64,000 nt of DNA from Drosophila persimilis (lineage: Eukaryota; Arthropoda; Insecta; Diptera; Drosophilidae): the NCBI RefSeq assembly GCF_003286085.1, contig NW_020825327.1:372001-436000 (forward strand). Reading direction: 5' to 3'. Made by a program: the position numbers and the translations under genes. Shown piece by piece: positions 33,063 through 44,280 of the stretch (positions are counted from its first letter, which is position 1; every line of letters begins with the position of its first letter). The notes under the pieces are model-generated. The model searched no databases. It worked only from the letters and a program-made list of their open reading frames with translations, and was not told where the DNA came from.

Positions 33063-35500
33063 TAGCACGTTGGTCGTTTACTTGCTTTCGCGTAGAATTT
33101 AGTATTGTCAGTTCTGAAGTTTTTCTGTACTGATTTTATACGGTCCTGGTGTACTTCGTACTGAGGGCACCATGCACAAGAGCCGTATTCTAAGATCGGA
33201 CGAACAAGCGGTGTATAGAGAGTCTTTGTTATATAGGGGTCGTCAAATTCCTTTGACCACCTCTTTATATAGCCAAGCACGCCCATGGCCTTATTTACCA
33301 TGGTAGAAATGTGTTCGGAAAACTTGGGGTCTAACATAACACCCAGATCATCCACCAGGGTAATTATCTCAAGAGAACCATCAATTAGGGTATAGGGAGC
33401 CAACAAGGGGCTAGAACGATGAAATGTCATAACTTGGCATTTCGAGGCATTAAGGTGTAACAAGTTTGCACAACACCATGACTGAAAGTTATTGAGATCG
33501 GATGGCAAGCGAGAATGAAATGAACTGTCCTTATACTGGACACAGAGTTTAACATCATCCGCATACATACATATGTAATTACTCGAGAGTATGTTAATAC
33601 CGAAGTCAGGTCACTAATAAAGAGTGTGAAGAGTAAGGGGCCTCGATGGCTGCTCTGTGGTACTCCCGAAGAAACCTTTACTGGTAAAGAGAGGGAGTTT
33701 TTGAAGAGGACTCTTTGAGACCTGGAACAAAGATAGCTAGAAATCCATCTCAGGAGGTTGGGCGGAAACCTTAAATGGTCAAGTTTATACGCTAAAAGCG
33801 AATGGTTTACAGAGTCGAATGCTTTACTGAAGTCGGTGTAAATAACATCCGTCTGTAAGTTAGCTTGAAAGCCTTTAATAATGAAAGAGGTAAACTCTAA
33901 CAAGTTCGTGGTGGTTGATCGTCGCCTTATAAATCCATGCTGAGTTGGAGATATAAGTGACTTGCAGAGATGTTGCAAGTGCGGAGTTAAAACCTTCTCA
34001 AACATTTTGGGAATAGCGGATAACTTTGCTATACCTCTATAATTTTTTGCATCAGACTTGCTACCTTTTTTATGGAGAGAAATTATAAACGATTTCTTCC
34101 AGATCGGGGGGAAGCAAGAAGAATCGATGGACAGGGTGAATAGTTTAAGCAGGGGTCCACACAGAGCCTCGGCGCAGTAACTGAGTACACAACCTGGAAA
34201 CCGTATGGACCCGGTGAAAACACCGGCTTAACTAGTCGAAGATCTTGAAGTGAAGAACATTCATTTAACAAGGGACGGAAAATGCCGTTCGACCCCGGTA
34301 AAGTAGCTTTCCTCAGAATAGGTGGTTTGGAAAAATTGGGCAAAAAGATCGGCAATTGCCGGATCTATGCGGAAGTTCTATGCTTGCTGTTTACGAAGCA
34401 GTAAAACTTGTAGGGTCCTGAGAAAAACGTATCCTGCATCGAGATAAGTAGTTCTTATAGCATTGTGCATTAAGAACTGAAAAGTTTGACCGAGCTGTTA
34501 CATAGCAAGAGTGAGAAGTAGGAGAACCAACTTCCTGAAATTTTGTATAAAGTCTTGATTTTAAGTTTCTTAGGCTGGATAACTCTTTGGCAAACCAAGG
34601 GGGTTTTCCAGATCTAATCGGACAAGAAAGCGGGACACAAGAATTAAAAAATGTGCCAAGAGCATTGTAAAAAATGTTTGTGCCTTTTATGACATCAGTG
34701 CACAAGTACAAATCGGACCAATCAAAATCGCTAATGAGATTATTAAGCTTCGCAAACTCGGCTTTACGAAAGCAGCGGACACGTTCAGGTGGCCTACTCG
34801 ACCGATCCAATACAGTTGGTCTTATATCTAGCAACACTTCGAAAGTGGGATGGTAGGCATCTTCAGGTATAGTGAGCGGAAGAGCTTGGGTTAACAACAC
34901 TAAGGTCGGATCCGATAAAAATCACAGATCAAGCAATCGACCCAAGGAATTTTTCACATGGTTGACTTGAGACAGGGACAGGTCAAGCAAGCCGTCAACA
35001 AAGTCATGTCGTGACATGGGCACTAGGTTACTAGACTAGTTTACCGAAGACCAAACAGTTCCTGGCAAGTTGAAGTCACCAAGAACTATCATATGATCTT
35101 TATCTGATAGCGAGGAAGAAACAGTAGTTAAAGCGGACAAATGCTTCTCATAAAACGGGGTATCCAAAAAGGTGGAGTATACGAGCAAGTAATGAATATA
35201 GCGAAAGCGGGAAGAATCAGTTTTACACACAGGAATTCCAGTTCCTGTTGAACTTGGACTCTGAAGTGTTCAGACATGAAGTGAGAGTCCACTTCAATCA
35301 GAACCCCTCCGGCACGTCGAGACGAACGGTCCTTTCTTAAAGTTTTGTACCGACCTGCCAAAACCTCGGAACTAAGAATGTCCGGCTTTAACCAGGTTTC
35401 AGTAAACACAATAACGTGGGAAGCAAATGCAACACTATACCGGAAAAGAATGCTGAGCTTACTACGTAAGCATTCTGATAAGTTACCAAAAGAGAAGTTC
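33063..35500 (-). pseudogene. CR1-like ORF2 remnant (endonuclease and RT)
   Basis: The endonuclease is at 35036-35409 (FTETWLKPDILSS; DKDHMIVLGDFNLPG). The linker (34391-34900) has KSRLYTKFQEVGS. RT starts near 34083-34355. The palm is at 33427-34005 with LISPTQHGFIRRRSTTTNL, DVIYTDFSKAFDSVNH and VSSGVPQSS, then the catalytic box MYADDVKLC at about 33545-33570. The thumb follows (33063-33540). The breaks are frameshifts and point stops. An ACATATGTATGT insertion lies just before the catalytic box. Confidence 0.82.
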
Positions 35501-36350
35501 GTTTTTTTGGAGAGGAGGAAGCAGGGCGAGATGATGATGAAGAGGAAGTTGAGGTTGAGGGTGGGACAATGAAATGATTTCGAAGAGTTCTGCGGGGCCT
35601 ATTCTTCTCCTTAGCCTTAAACTCCTTCACCACCAAATGCTCCGCCCAAAATTTGGCGGAGCAAATGGTGTCAAATTGAGTTGGGGAGATGCTTATCTTA
35701 AACGAGGCTATCTCCCTGGCATAAGAGAAGTTAAATTTCTCCACCTTTAAACCCACGGCTTTTATTCAGCTTTGAATAAAAGCAATTACATCATTAGATT
35801 TGAGGTCAGGGGTCAGCCGTAAAACAATAACTTGTCGTTTTGGTGGGACTCCCACCAGTGGTTTAGCCACCTAGGGCCTAGTACCTATGGTGGCAATATC
35901 CGGAGGTCCGGATCTTCTGATCACTGGTGGGATCGGAATTGACGGGACAGCTAGCGAGCTTGTGGACACCACGGACACGGACGCTGCAGACGTACTTGGC
36001 TGCACGTTCTCCGAAGCGATGAATTCGGCTACCGAGTCTGCATCGCCAGCAGCTGCCGTTGCCCTTGGAGTGGCAAACGAGATCAACTGCTGCACACTTG
36101 GAGTGGTCGGAGTCAGTTTTTTGGCCGCGAACGGCTGAGTGACGGCTGGCACGTGCAGATCCCGCGGAGTGACCCTTTTACGCCTCGGAGACTCATTCAG
36201 CAGTTGCAGACTGCCAAAGACTAGAAGCCGATCGTACTGCTTTTTAAAGTCAACGGTCAGCCAGTCGTTGTTCTTTTTTAACCTTACCCAAAACAGTAGT
36301 GGATTGTCTTCAATAAACGTGCATTGGTAGGTAGTTGTCCGCTTCAGAGG
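35388..36350 (-). pseudogene. CR1-like ORF1 remnant
   Basis: From the N-terminus: RKRVTPRDLHVPAVTQPF, AEFIASENVQPSTSAAS, the RRM-like domain (VIVLRLTPDLKSNDVIAFIQ), a stop at 35766-35768, then FSYAREIASFKISISPTQF. The frame then runs into the endonuclease start LLVTYQNA with no stop. Compare copy A, which is arranged in the same way. Confidence 0.75.
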
Positions 36351-37231
36351 TACTATTTCGCATGCATCATCATTTGCATGGGCTCATGCCCAATTTCCTT
36401 CGCAGACATCTATGTAAAGATGCTTCGGACATTATATGGTATTAATTAAGTATGAAGTTGAAAACAAGATAGTAGTCTCGTACTACTGGAATCATGTGGT
36501 TATGCATCTCAAAAGGAATGGGACTATTTTATATAGTTGAGATGACTGACTGCTTATCAAGGGAATGCTTACGCTAATAGCGAATTTGTCGTCGACTTAT
36601 GCTGCACTGGCAATCCAACTATGTCCGCTTGAATCCTTTCGCTTTCCGAAATCGAAATTCTAACTTGTTTAGTAAGCATACACAATCTGATTGTCTCTTG
36701 ATAGAAGTAGAAATTCTGCTGAACCGTTTTGTCATTTTGTTAACGTGAAGATCAGTATTCTTGAATCGTTTGTTGATTTCCGTTTTGGTTCGTGTCAAAA
36801 TATTAAGAGTGGATTCAACTATCGTCGTCTGCTTTTTGATCAGAAAATTCAAAAGGTTTTGACTTTTGAGAAGCACTTCATGTTAATTTCCATGATTTCT
36901 CGATCTTCTTCATCCATCAGTCCGAACAATATGTGGTAGTATGATCCCAAAAATCCGAATGGTGCTCGGTTGACTCTCGCATTTCTGTGCCCAAACATGT
37001 GTTTATTTGTATCTTCTATGCGCGATATTTGTCATCGCATATTACCGATGACGTATATTGTTTATCTGAAGCAGCATAATATTTATGTGATCATTGATTT
37101 CCAGAAATTAATTCATATCAAAGTATAATACGATCAAATTCCATTGGGCTCAATAACTTCTACTTGGCATAGTGGATCACGATATACTGCCTTATCTGAC
37201 TTTAAAGTCGTGAGACTTGTTTCGTTCACCG
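36351..37231 (-). other. Intron segment with errantivirus env remnant
   Basis: AT-rich sequence. The only recognised part is the env-like remnant described separately at 36570-37020; nothing else identified. Confidence 0.4.
36570..37020 (-). pseudogene. Errantivirus (gypsy-group) env fragment
   Basis: On the - strand a basic cleavage-site-like segment is followed by a glycine/aromatic hydrophobic stretch and a DEED acidic turn, then after a stop a helical segment (36619-36876). This layout is that of the F-type envelope proteins of insect endogenous errantiviruses. The frame is interrupted and both ends are missing. No LTR or gag-pol of this element is seen nearby. Identification rests on pattern, not on an alignment. 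Confidence 0.5.
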
Positions 37232-37553
37232 TTTTTATACCCGATGCTCAAAATGAGTATTGGGGTATATTAGATTTGTGGTGAAAACGGATGTGTGTAA
37301 CGTCCAAAAGAAATCGTTTCCGACCCCATAAAGGATATATATTCTTGATCAGCATCAATAGCCGAGTCCATTGAGCCCTGTCTGTCCGTCTGTCCGTCCC
37401 TATCAGCGCCTAGTGCTCAAAGACTATAAGAGCTAGAGCAACCACATTTTATCCAAACTTCTGTGATATGTCACTGTTACAAGAATATTTCAAAACTTCG
37501 CCTCGCCCACTTCCGCCCCCACAAAGGACGAAAATCTGTGGCATCCACAATTT
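37232..37553 (+). mobile_element. Helitron-like (DINE/ISY) 5' fragment
   Basis: Starts TTTTTATACCCGATGCTCA and follows the full element through the CTGTCCGTC repeats and first CCGCCCCCACAAAGG unit. It is cut where an inverted full copy begins at 37554. Confidence 0.85.
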
Positions 37554-38630
37554 CAACGAGGGGGAACGTTGTGAGTTGCTGCGGACACCGCAACTCTACA
37601 TTTATACCCGATACTTAGTCAGTATGGCTCTCCTCCGGCAGACGCCGCCAATATTAAACAACACGACAAAGAATGAGTGCGAGAGAGACAGAAAATCAGT
37701 CTGAGCTGCGTAGCCAGTGCAAATTGATTTGTTCCTTTTGGCTATAAAAATGATCTGATCTGATCCAGACTCAGCAATCTGATAGATATGGTCATTATCT
37801 ATGATTCTGCGCTTTTAGTTTTCTCGTATCCTCAATATTGTGGATGCAACAGATTTTCGTCCTTTGTGGGGGCGGAAGGGGGTGGGTCGAAATTTTGAGA
37901 TAAACGTTTTATAGTGACATCTTAAAGGAGTGTGTGTACCAAATTTGGTTACTCTAGCCTTAATAGTCTCTGAGATTTGTTGATGCCTCAGATTTTCGTC
38001 CTTTGCGGGGGCGGAAGGGGGTGTGGCGAAATTTTGACACAAAATGGTCAAGGTCCGATATCACAGGAGTGTGGATACCAAATTTGTTTGCTCTGGCTCT
38101 TATAGGTTCTGAGATCCTTGAACTCATATTTTGCAATTGGCAAAACCGACCATGAAACCTGTGTGTTAGAGAGAGACAGAGCGAGAAAGAATGAAATTAT
38201 TTTCTTGATTCTGGCTATAATAATTATACGATCTTGTTCAGATTTTACACTCTAGAAGATATAGTCATCTTCTACGATTCTGCTAGTTTTCTCGTATCGT
38301 CGAAATTGTGGATGCCACAGATTTTCGCCCTTTGTGGGGGCGGAAGTGGGCGGGACAAAGCTTTGAAATATTCTTGTAGCAGTAACATATCACAGAAGTC
38401 TGGATCCAAAACATCGTTGCTCTAGCTCTTATAGTCTTTGAGCACTAGGCGCTGAAGGGGACGGACAGACGGACAGACAGACATGGCTCAATCGACTCGG
38501 CTATTGATGCTGATCAAGAATATATACACTTTATGGGGTCGGAAACGATTCCTTCTGGACGTTACACACATCCACTTTTACCATAAATCTAATATACCCC
38601 AATACTCATTTTGAGTATCGGGTATAAAAA
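37554..38630 (-). mobile_element. Helitron-like (DINE/ISY) element, full length, inverted
   Basis: Begins AACGAGGGGGAACGTTGTGA and ends GAGTATCGGGTATAAAAA, the reverse of 41631-42748. It contains three degenerate internal units, two GA-rich tracts (about 37677-37690 and 38167-38193) and the 3' hairpin arms. With 37232-37553 it forms an inverted repeat of about 320 bases per arm. Confidence 0.88.
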
Positions 38631-38633
38631 CCA

Positions 38634-38990
38634 TCAAAGTTGTAAGTGTTGCTTACATTTTAAAATTTGTGAGTAGGCGGACGTTACCTGCTTTTGATTC
38701 GCCTTTCTTTCTCTCTTGGCATGATTGTTTCCTGCTACTGCTGTTAGTGTTTGATACTGCTGTTCCATAAAGTCTAGCACATCTGACATCTTTTGAATAT
38801 CTCTAGGTTTTTGAACGGTTTGTTCAAAGTGTCGAATTCCTTCTTTATCGAGCTTCTGATTCTTATTCATCCGATTAAGTCTTCTAATTTTCGATAAATT
38901 CTTCTGGTTTCTTCTGTGAGACTACGATACCGACTCTTCTATAACTTTAATTTAATATCTTTAATATCTTTTTTTTTTTTTTAATTTTTC
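38634..38990 (-). pseudogene. Possible BEL/Pao gag fragment
   Basis: A 78-residue frame reads MSDVLDFMEQQYQTLTAVAG and then a basic region. The FL/ME pattern resembles the end of the DUF1759 gag domain before the zinc knuckle. Too short to be sure; it could belong to another LTR element. Confidence 0.35.
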
Positions 38991-39079
38991 GACATCTTTT
39001 GGTCTATGTCATCTTGGATATTGTCGCAAATGCGCCGTAGGTGTTCCTCTGCCTTACTTATGTTCTGGCGACTTTCTTT

Positions 39080-40420
39080 CTGACCGGTCGGTCGAGGTGG
39101 GACAGCAATACTGATAAGGCTAATGAGGGCCGAGGATTCAACCTTGCCTAGGGGAAGTTTATGCAGAAAAACAATTCCATAACAAGTCCTACGGCTTTTA
39201 AAAGAATGCAATTTAAGACGTAACCGACTCTCAAAAGAAAGAAGGTGATGAGAAGGGTCCCAATTAAGACCGCGCATGGCAAAGATAAGGAACTGATTCT
39301 GAACGGACTCGCATATCTTGATATTTTTGGTAATGAGGAGAACAGATACAGGAACCATATTCCAAGACAGAAAATTAAAACATTAGTTAAGTACAAAGAT
39401 AACTCCCAAGTCATTAATTTTGTACAGGCGTTCCAAGGAAATGTTATTAATTGAAAAGTCAAAGAGGTAAGGCTTTTTGCGATGGAAGGTCATGGCGTTA
39501 CATTGGCAAATGTTAAGAGGAGGAGCGTTAATTATACACCAATTGTTGAGAGACTGAGGGACTGAGGATCGCTATAGAAAAAACATGGCTTGACATCATC
39601 AGCATACATTTGGACTCGGGAATAAGTTAAAACTTTGGGATGATCATAGATAAAGAGGTTAAATAATAAGGGGAAAAACTGGTTTAGAAAGAGAAGATTG
39701 GAAGCAGACACGCTGAGAACGATTGAAAAGGAACGCATTAGTCCAGAGAAGAAGTTTAGTCCGGAATCCTAGTAGAGATATTTTGTGGATAAGAAGATTG
39801 TTATTCACTGAGTGGAAAGATTTTCTAAAATCAGTATAGACTACATCAGCTTGATATTGTTTTGAAAATCCGGAGGTTACATAGGTGGAAAATTCGAGAA
39901 GGTTAGATGAAAAAAGCGACGTTTTACAAATCCGTGCTGTGATTCTGAAAACAGGGAACTAAAAAGTGTTGGAGGTGAGTAGTAATAATTTTTTCGAAGA
40001 TTTTAGGATTGGGAGAAAAATTGAAGATACAACGGTAGTTTGAAACATCTGATTTAGACTCCTTTTTATGAATGGGAAATATTTAAGATTCTTTTCAGAC
40101 GGTGGGAAAATCACCAAGCCCGAGAGAGAGTTTGAACAGTTCTAAGAGAGGCACGCAAAGAGAATCCGCACAAAGTTTAAGAACGGCACTGGGAACCAAA
40201 TCTGGACCAGTGGAGAAAGAAAAGTTACACGATTTCAAATTAGTTAAAATGCAAAGGACCGTATTAGAGTTTGGCAAATAGTGGTTAATCTTCTTTCTCT
40301 TTGGCCAATCAGTCATCATTTTTAGGTCTTTGAAATGAGCCTCCATCGCGAGAAACTTATCCTGGAGCATTTTGAATCCAGAGTCTGCCCTCAATTCATT
40401 ATAAGTCTGTCTCATAAAAA
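39080..40420 (-). pseudogene. CR1-like family 3 ORF2 remnant
   Basis: Linker and RT start are at 40095-40415 (SFSTGPDLVPSAVLKLCADS). Part of the palm is at 39532-39738 with VLTYSRVQMYADDVKP. The C-terminal region is at about 39090-39340 (SVQNQFLIFAMRGLNWDP). Stops and frameshifts are many. Confidence 0.7.
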
Positions 40421-40433
40421 CACGCAGGTCGAT

Positions 40434-40640
40434 CTAAATAGCTCTGCAGTCCCAACAAGTCCAGTTGAGACCGCAGCTACTCTTTGTGAGGTCGACTACG
40501 CGTCCTCCAATTTGGCCAAAGTCGGCGCAAACAGTGTGTGCCATGTTATCACACAACCAGCAGAAGGTGAATGTTTGCCGTGTGACAGCCGAGCGGCAGC
40601 ATTTAGCACAGCAAGTACTCATTATGAATTATTAGAAATT
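40434..40640 (-). pseudogene. CR1-like ORF1 PHD-finger fragment
   Basis: CCAKCCRSAV, CWLCDNMAHTVCADF and WTCWDCRAI give the Cys4-His-Cys3 spacing of the PHD-type finger found at the N-terminus of ORF1 in many CR1-clade LINEs. The rest of ORF1 is lost by deletion just after it. Confidence 0.68.
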
Positions 40641-41039
40641 GGATAAAAGAAATAGAAAAACGCTTGAGCGACAACTTTAAGTTAGGGAGAGGGAGAGAGG
40701 GAGGCGACAAACGCGAACCGGCTGTGTTAGTATGTATGCAGAAGAGATATATAAACGAGAGATTGGCTCAGAGCGAGGGCACCGGCAATACATATGTCAA
40801 CAACTATTCAGCAGTGACTAAGAATGGCGGGGTAGGTAAGAACACACATGTTGGATTAATATCGGGGAAAAAATACACGAAAACACGAGTACTGATTATG
40901 CACATATAGCAAACGGAATGCACGATAAATGTTTATAGAACGCAATTACTCTCCTTAAATCACCGAAAATAATAATTGTTAAGCGGAGCGAAGAAAAGAC
41001 GCGACCATCAGCAACGATAGATATCGATATCGATATTAT

Positions 41040-41540
41040 TAAACCGAAACCTAGCGAACTTGCATCGCAATGTAATTCTCTCGGGTCTTTGAGATTGTAA
41101 AGTGCCAAGATCGGTGCTTACAAAAAATTACTTTTCAGTTGCTCGAAACATTCTAGTTCTGTGATTCTGAATTAAAACTTCTTGTCTTTGTTGACCAAAT
41201 CATAAAGAGGCTTTGCTTTACCGTTACCCGAGATGGAATAACCTAGGTACTTAACTTCTTACTTTAAGAATTCGAATTTATTCTTAACTCCTTAACTCAA
41301 GTTTATTCGCTATCAAACGTTTCATCACCTCTTGTAAAATTTCCATGTGACTATCGTTATCCTTTGTTGCTATCATTATGTCGCCCATGCATATTACAAC
41401 CTTGTCTTCTTTTACCATTTCTGAGAAAATTTTGTTTGGGAATCTTTGGAACGTCGCAGACGCATTGCGTAACCCGAAAGGCACCCTCAACCATTCGTAT
41501 TGTCCCATAGAGGTCGTGAACGATGTGTAATCGTCTTATC
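41040..41540 (-). pseudogene. Gypsy pol fragment (RT), related to 58352-63672 element
   Basis: The - strand reads MGQYEWLRVPFGLRNASATF and VKEDKVVICMGDIMIATKDN, then the RNase H lead-in LYNLKDPRELHCDASSLGFG. It is clearly the same family as the young gypsy at 58352-63672. The catalytic box YMDD is changed to CMGD, and a deletion near 41221 removes about 150 bases. A dead fragment. Confidence 0.85.
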
Positions 41541-41544
41541 ATTT

Positions 41545-41572
41545 TTATACCCGATACTCTAAATGAGTATAA
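41545..41572 (+). mobile_element. Helitron-like (DINE/ISY) terminal fragment
   Basis: TTTTTATACCCGATACTCTA and a few following bases match the 5' end of the element at 41631; nothing more of it remains. Confidence 0.65.
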
Positions 41573-41630
41573 CCTCATTAGGGATTTTGATTGGTCCGCA
41601 AAAACATATTTTACAATGCTCTTGGCACAT
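41573..41630 (+). mobile_element. CR1-like family 1, copy C, piece left of Helitron
   Basis: Part of the endonuclease-RT linker in + orientation (GATTTTGATTGGTCCGC, then ACAATGCTCTTGGCACA). Its continuation is at 42749, after the Helitron insertion. Confidence 0.8.
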
Positions 41631-42748
41631 TTTTATACCCGATACTCAAAATGAGTATTGGGGTATATTAGATTTGTGGTGAAAGTGGATGTGTGTAACG
41701 TCCAGAAGGAATCGTTTCCGACCCCATAAAGTATATATATTCTTGATCAGCATCAATAGCCGAGTCGATTGAGCCATGTCTGTCTGTCCGTCCTTCTGTC
41801 CGTCCGTCCGTCTGTCCGTCCCCTTCAACGCCTAGTGCTCAAAGACTATAAGAGCTAGAGCAACGATGTTTTGGATCCAGACTTCTGTGATATGTCACTG
41901 CTACAAGAATATTTCAAAACTTTGCCCCGCCCACTTCCGCCCCCACAAAGGGCGAAAATCAGTGGCATCCACAATTTCGACGATACGAGAAAACTAAAAT
42001 CGCAGAATCGTAGAAGATGACTATATCTTCTAGAGTGCAAAATCTGAACCAGATCGTATAAGTATTATAGCCAGAATCAAGAAAACAATTTCATTCTTTC
42101 TCGCTCTGTCTCTCTCTCTCACACACAGGTTTCATGGTCGGTTTTGCCAATTGCAAAATATGAGTTCAAGGGATCTCAGAACCTATAAGAGCCAGAGCAA
42201 CCAAATTTGGTATCCACACTCCTGTGATATCGGACCTTGACCTTTTTGTGTCACAATTTCGCCACACCCCCTTCTGCCCCCGCAAAGGACGAAAATCTGA
42301 GGCATCCACAAATCTCAGAGACTATTAAGGCTAGAGTAACCAAATTCGGTACACACACTCCTTTAAGATGTCACTATAAAACGTATATCTCAAAATTTCG
42401 CCCCACCCCCTTCCGCCCCCACAAAGGACGAAAATGTGTTGCATCCACAATATTGCAGTTTCGAGAAAACTAAAAACGCAGAATCATAGATAACGACCAT
42501 ATCTATTAGATTGCTGAATCTGGATCAGATCGGATAAATTGTATAGCCAAAAGGAACAAATCAATTTGCAGTGGCTACGCAGCGCCCGACGTCACGCTCA
42601 GACTGATTTTCTGTCTCTCTCGCACGTACTATTTGTCGTGTCATGCAATGCTAGCGCCGTCTGGTGGAGGAGAGCCATACTGACTAAGTATCGGGTATAA
42701 ATGTAGAGTTGCGGTGTCCGCAGCAACTCACAACGTTCCCCCTCGTTT
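41631..42748 (+). mobile_element. Full-length DINE-1/ISY-like Helitron (1.1 kb)
   Basis: Reference copy for the family in this window. The 5' end is ATACCCGATACTCA with an ATACTCA/TGAGTAT palindrome. The sub-terminal repeat TTTATACCCGATACT is matched in reverse near the 3' end. Three degenerate internal units each contain a CCGCCCC.CAAAGG block. The 3' hairpin GAGTTGCGG/CCGCAGCAACTC and the end CCCCCTCG follow. It contains a CT/GA-rich tract at about 42098-42124. It carries no protein-coding frame. The insertion into a CR1-like copy shows its limits to within a few T residues. Confidence 0.9.
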
Positions 42749-44280
42749 GATTCTTGAGTCCCGCTTTCTTGTCCGATTAGATCTGGAAAACCATAGAGTT
42801 ATCCAGTTTAAAAAACTTAAAATCATGACTTTATAAAATAGTTCAAGAAGTTTGTTCTGCTACTTCTCACTCTCGCTTTGTAACAGCTCGGTCAAACTTT
42901 TCAGTAATGCACAATGCTATAAGAACTACTTATCTCGATGCAGGATACGTTTTTCTCAGGACCCTAAAAGTTTTACTGCTTCGTAAACAGCAAGCATAGA
43001 ACTTCCGCACACCCATCCTCGCTATCATTTTGTAATACGTCGGCAAATAATGATCAGGCAATTGCCGATCTTTTTGCCCAATTTTTCCAAACCACCTATT
43101 CTGAGGAAAGCTACTTTACCGAGTTCGAACGGCATTTTCAGTCCCTTGGTAAATGAATGTTCTTTACTTCATGATCTTCGACTAGTTAAGGCGGTGTTTT
43201 CACCGGGTCCAGACGGGGTTCCAGGAACTCAGGTACTGCCCGAGGCTCTGTGTGGACCCTTGCTTAAATTATTCACCCTGTCCATCGATTTGTCGTTATA
43301 ATTCGTTTGTCGTTTATAATTCCTCTCCATAAAAAAGGTAGCAAGTCTGACGCAAAAAATTATAGAGGTATAGCAAAGTTATCCGCTATTCCCAAAATGT
43401 TTGAGAAGGTTTTAACTCCGCACTTGCAACATCTCTGCAAGTCACTTATATCTCCAACTCAGCATGGATTTATAAGGCGACGATCAACCACCACGAACTT
43501 GTTAGAGTTTACCTCTTTCATTATTAAAGGCTTTCAAGGTAACTTACAGAGGGATGTTATTTACACCGATTTTAGTAAAGAATTCGACTCTGTAAACCAT
43601 TCCCTTTTAGCGCATAAACTTGACCTTTTAGGGATGCCACCCAACCTCCTGAGATGGATTTCTAGCTATCTTTGTTCCAGGTCTCAAAGAGTCCTCTTCA
43701 AAAACTCCCTCTCTTTACCAGTAAAGGTTTCTTCGGGAGTACCACAGGGCAGCCATCTAGGCCCCTTACTCTTCACACTCTTTATTAATGACCTGCCTTC
43801 GGTATTAACATACTCTCGAGTACTTACATATGTATGTATGCGAATGATGTTAAACTCTATGTCCTATATAAGGACATTTCATTTCATTCTCGCTCAATAA
43901 CTTCTCAATCCGATCTCAATAACTTTCAGTCATGGTGTTGTGCAAACTTGTTTCACCTTAATGCCTCGAAACGCCAAGTTATGACATTTCATCGTTCTAG
44001 CCCCTTGTTGGCTCCCTATACCCTAATTGATGGTTCTCTTGAGATAATTACCCTGGTGGATGATCTGGGTGTTATGTTAGACCCCAAGTTTTCCGAACAC
44101 ATTTCTACCATGGTAACTAAGGCCATGGGCGTGCTTTGGTTTAAAAAGAGGTGGTCAAAGGAATTTGACGACCCCTATATAACAAAGACTCTCTATACCT
44201 CGCCTGTTCGTCCGATCTTAGAATACGGCTCCTGTGTATGGTGCCCTCAGTAAAAAGTACACCAGGACCGTATTGAATTT
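42749..44280 (+). mobile_element. CR1-like LINE, family 1, copy C, right piece
   Basis: Continues the linker at 41630 and runs through RT to the thumb region, where it is cut at 44280 by the TTTA tail of a family 2 copy on the opposite strand. Confidence 0.85.
43050..44253 (+). pseudogene. CR1-like RT remnant, best-preserved palm
   Basis: The 197-residue frame at 43307-43900 covers RT from FIIPLHKKGSKSDAKNYRGI through SPTQHGFIRRRSTTTNLLEF, DVIYTDFSKEFDSVNH and SSGVPQGSHLGPLLFTLFIN. A frameshift near 43830 separates the catalytic box, which reads MYANDVKLY instead of YADD. The thumb follows to 44253. The start of RT is in 43050-43301. The changed catalytic residue and the frame break make it inactive. 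Confidence 0.88.

Larger units (their letters stand above)
33063..36350 (-). mobile_element. CR1-like LINE, family 1, copy B
   Basis: ORF1, endonuclease, linker and RT are in order on the - strand with several breaks. The 3' end is cut at 33063 where it meets the jockey LINE. This is the most complete family 1 copy in the window. The 5' limit near 36350 is approximate. Confidence 0.82.
38991..40900 (-). mobile_element. CR1-like LINE, family 3, decayed
   Basis: From 5' to 3' on the - strand: leader (about 40640-40900), PHD-type ORF1 finger, then directly the linker before RT, RT pieces and the C-terminus. The endonuclease and most of ORF1 are deleted. The sequence is clearly distinct from families 1 and 2. 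Confidence 0.7.
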
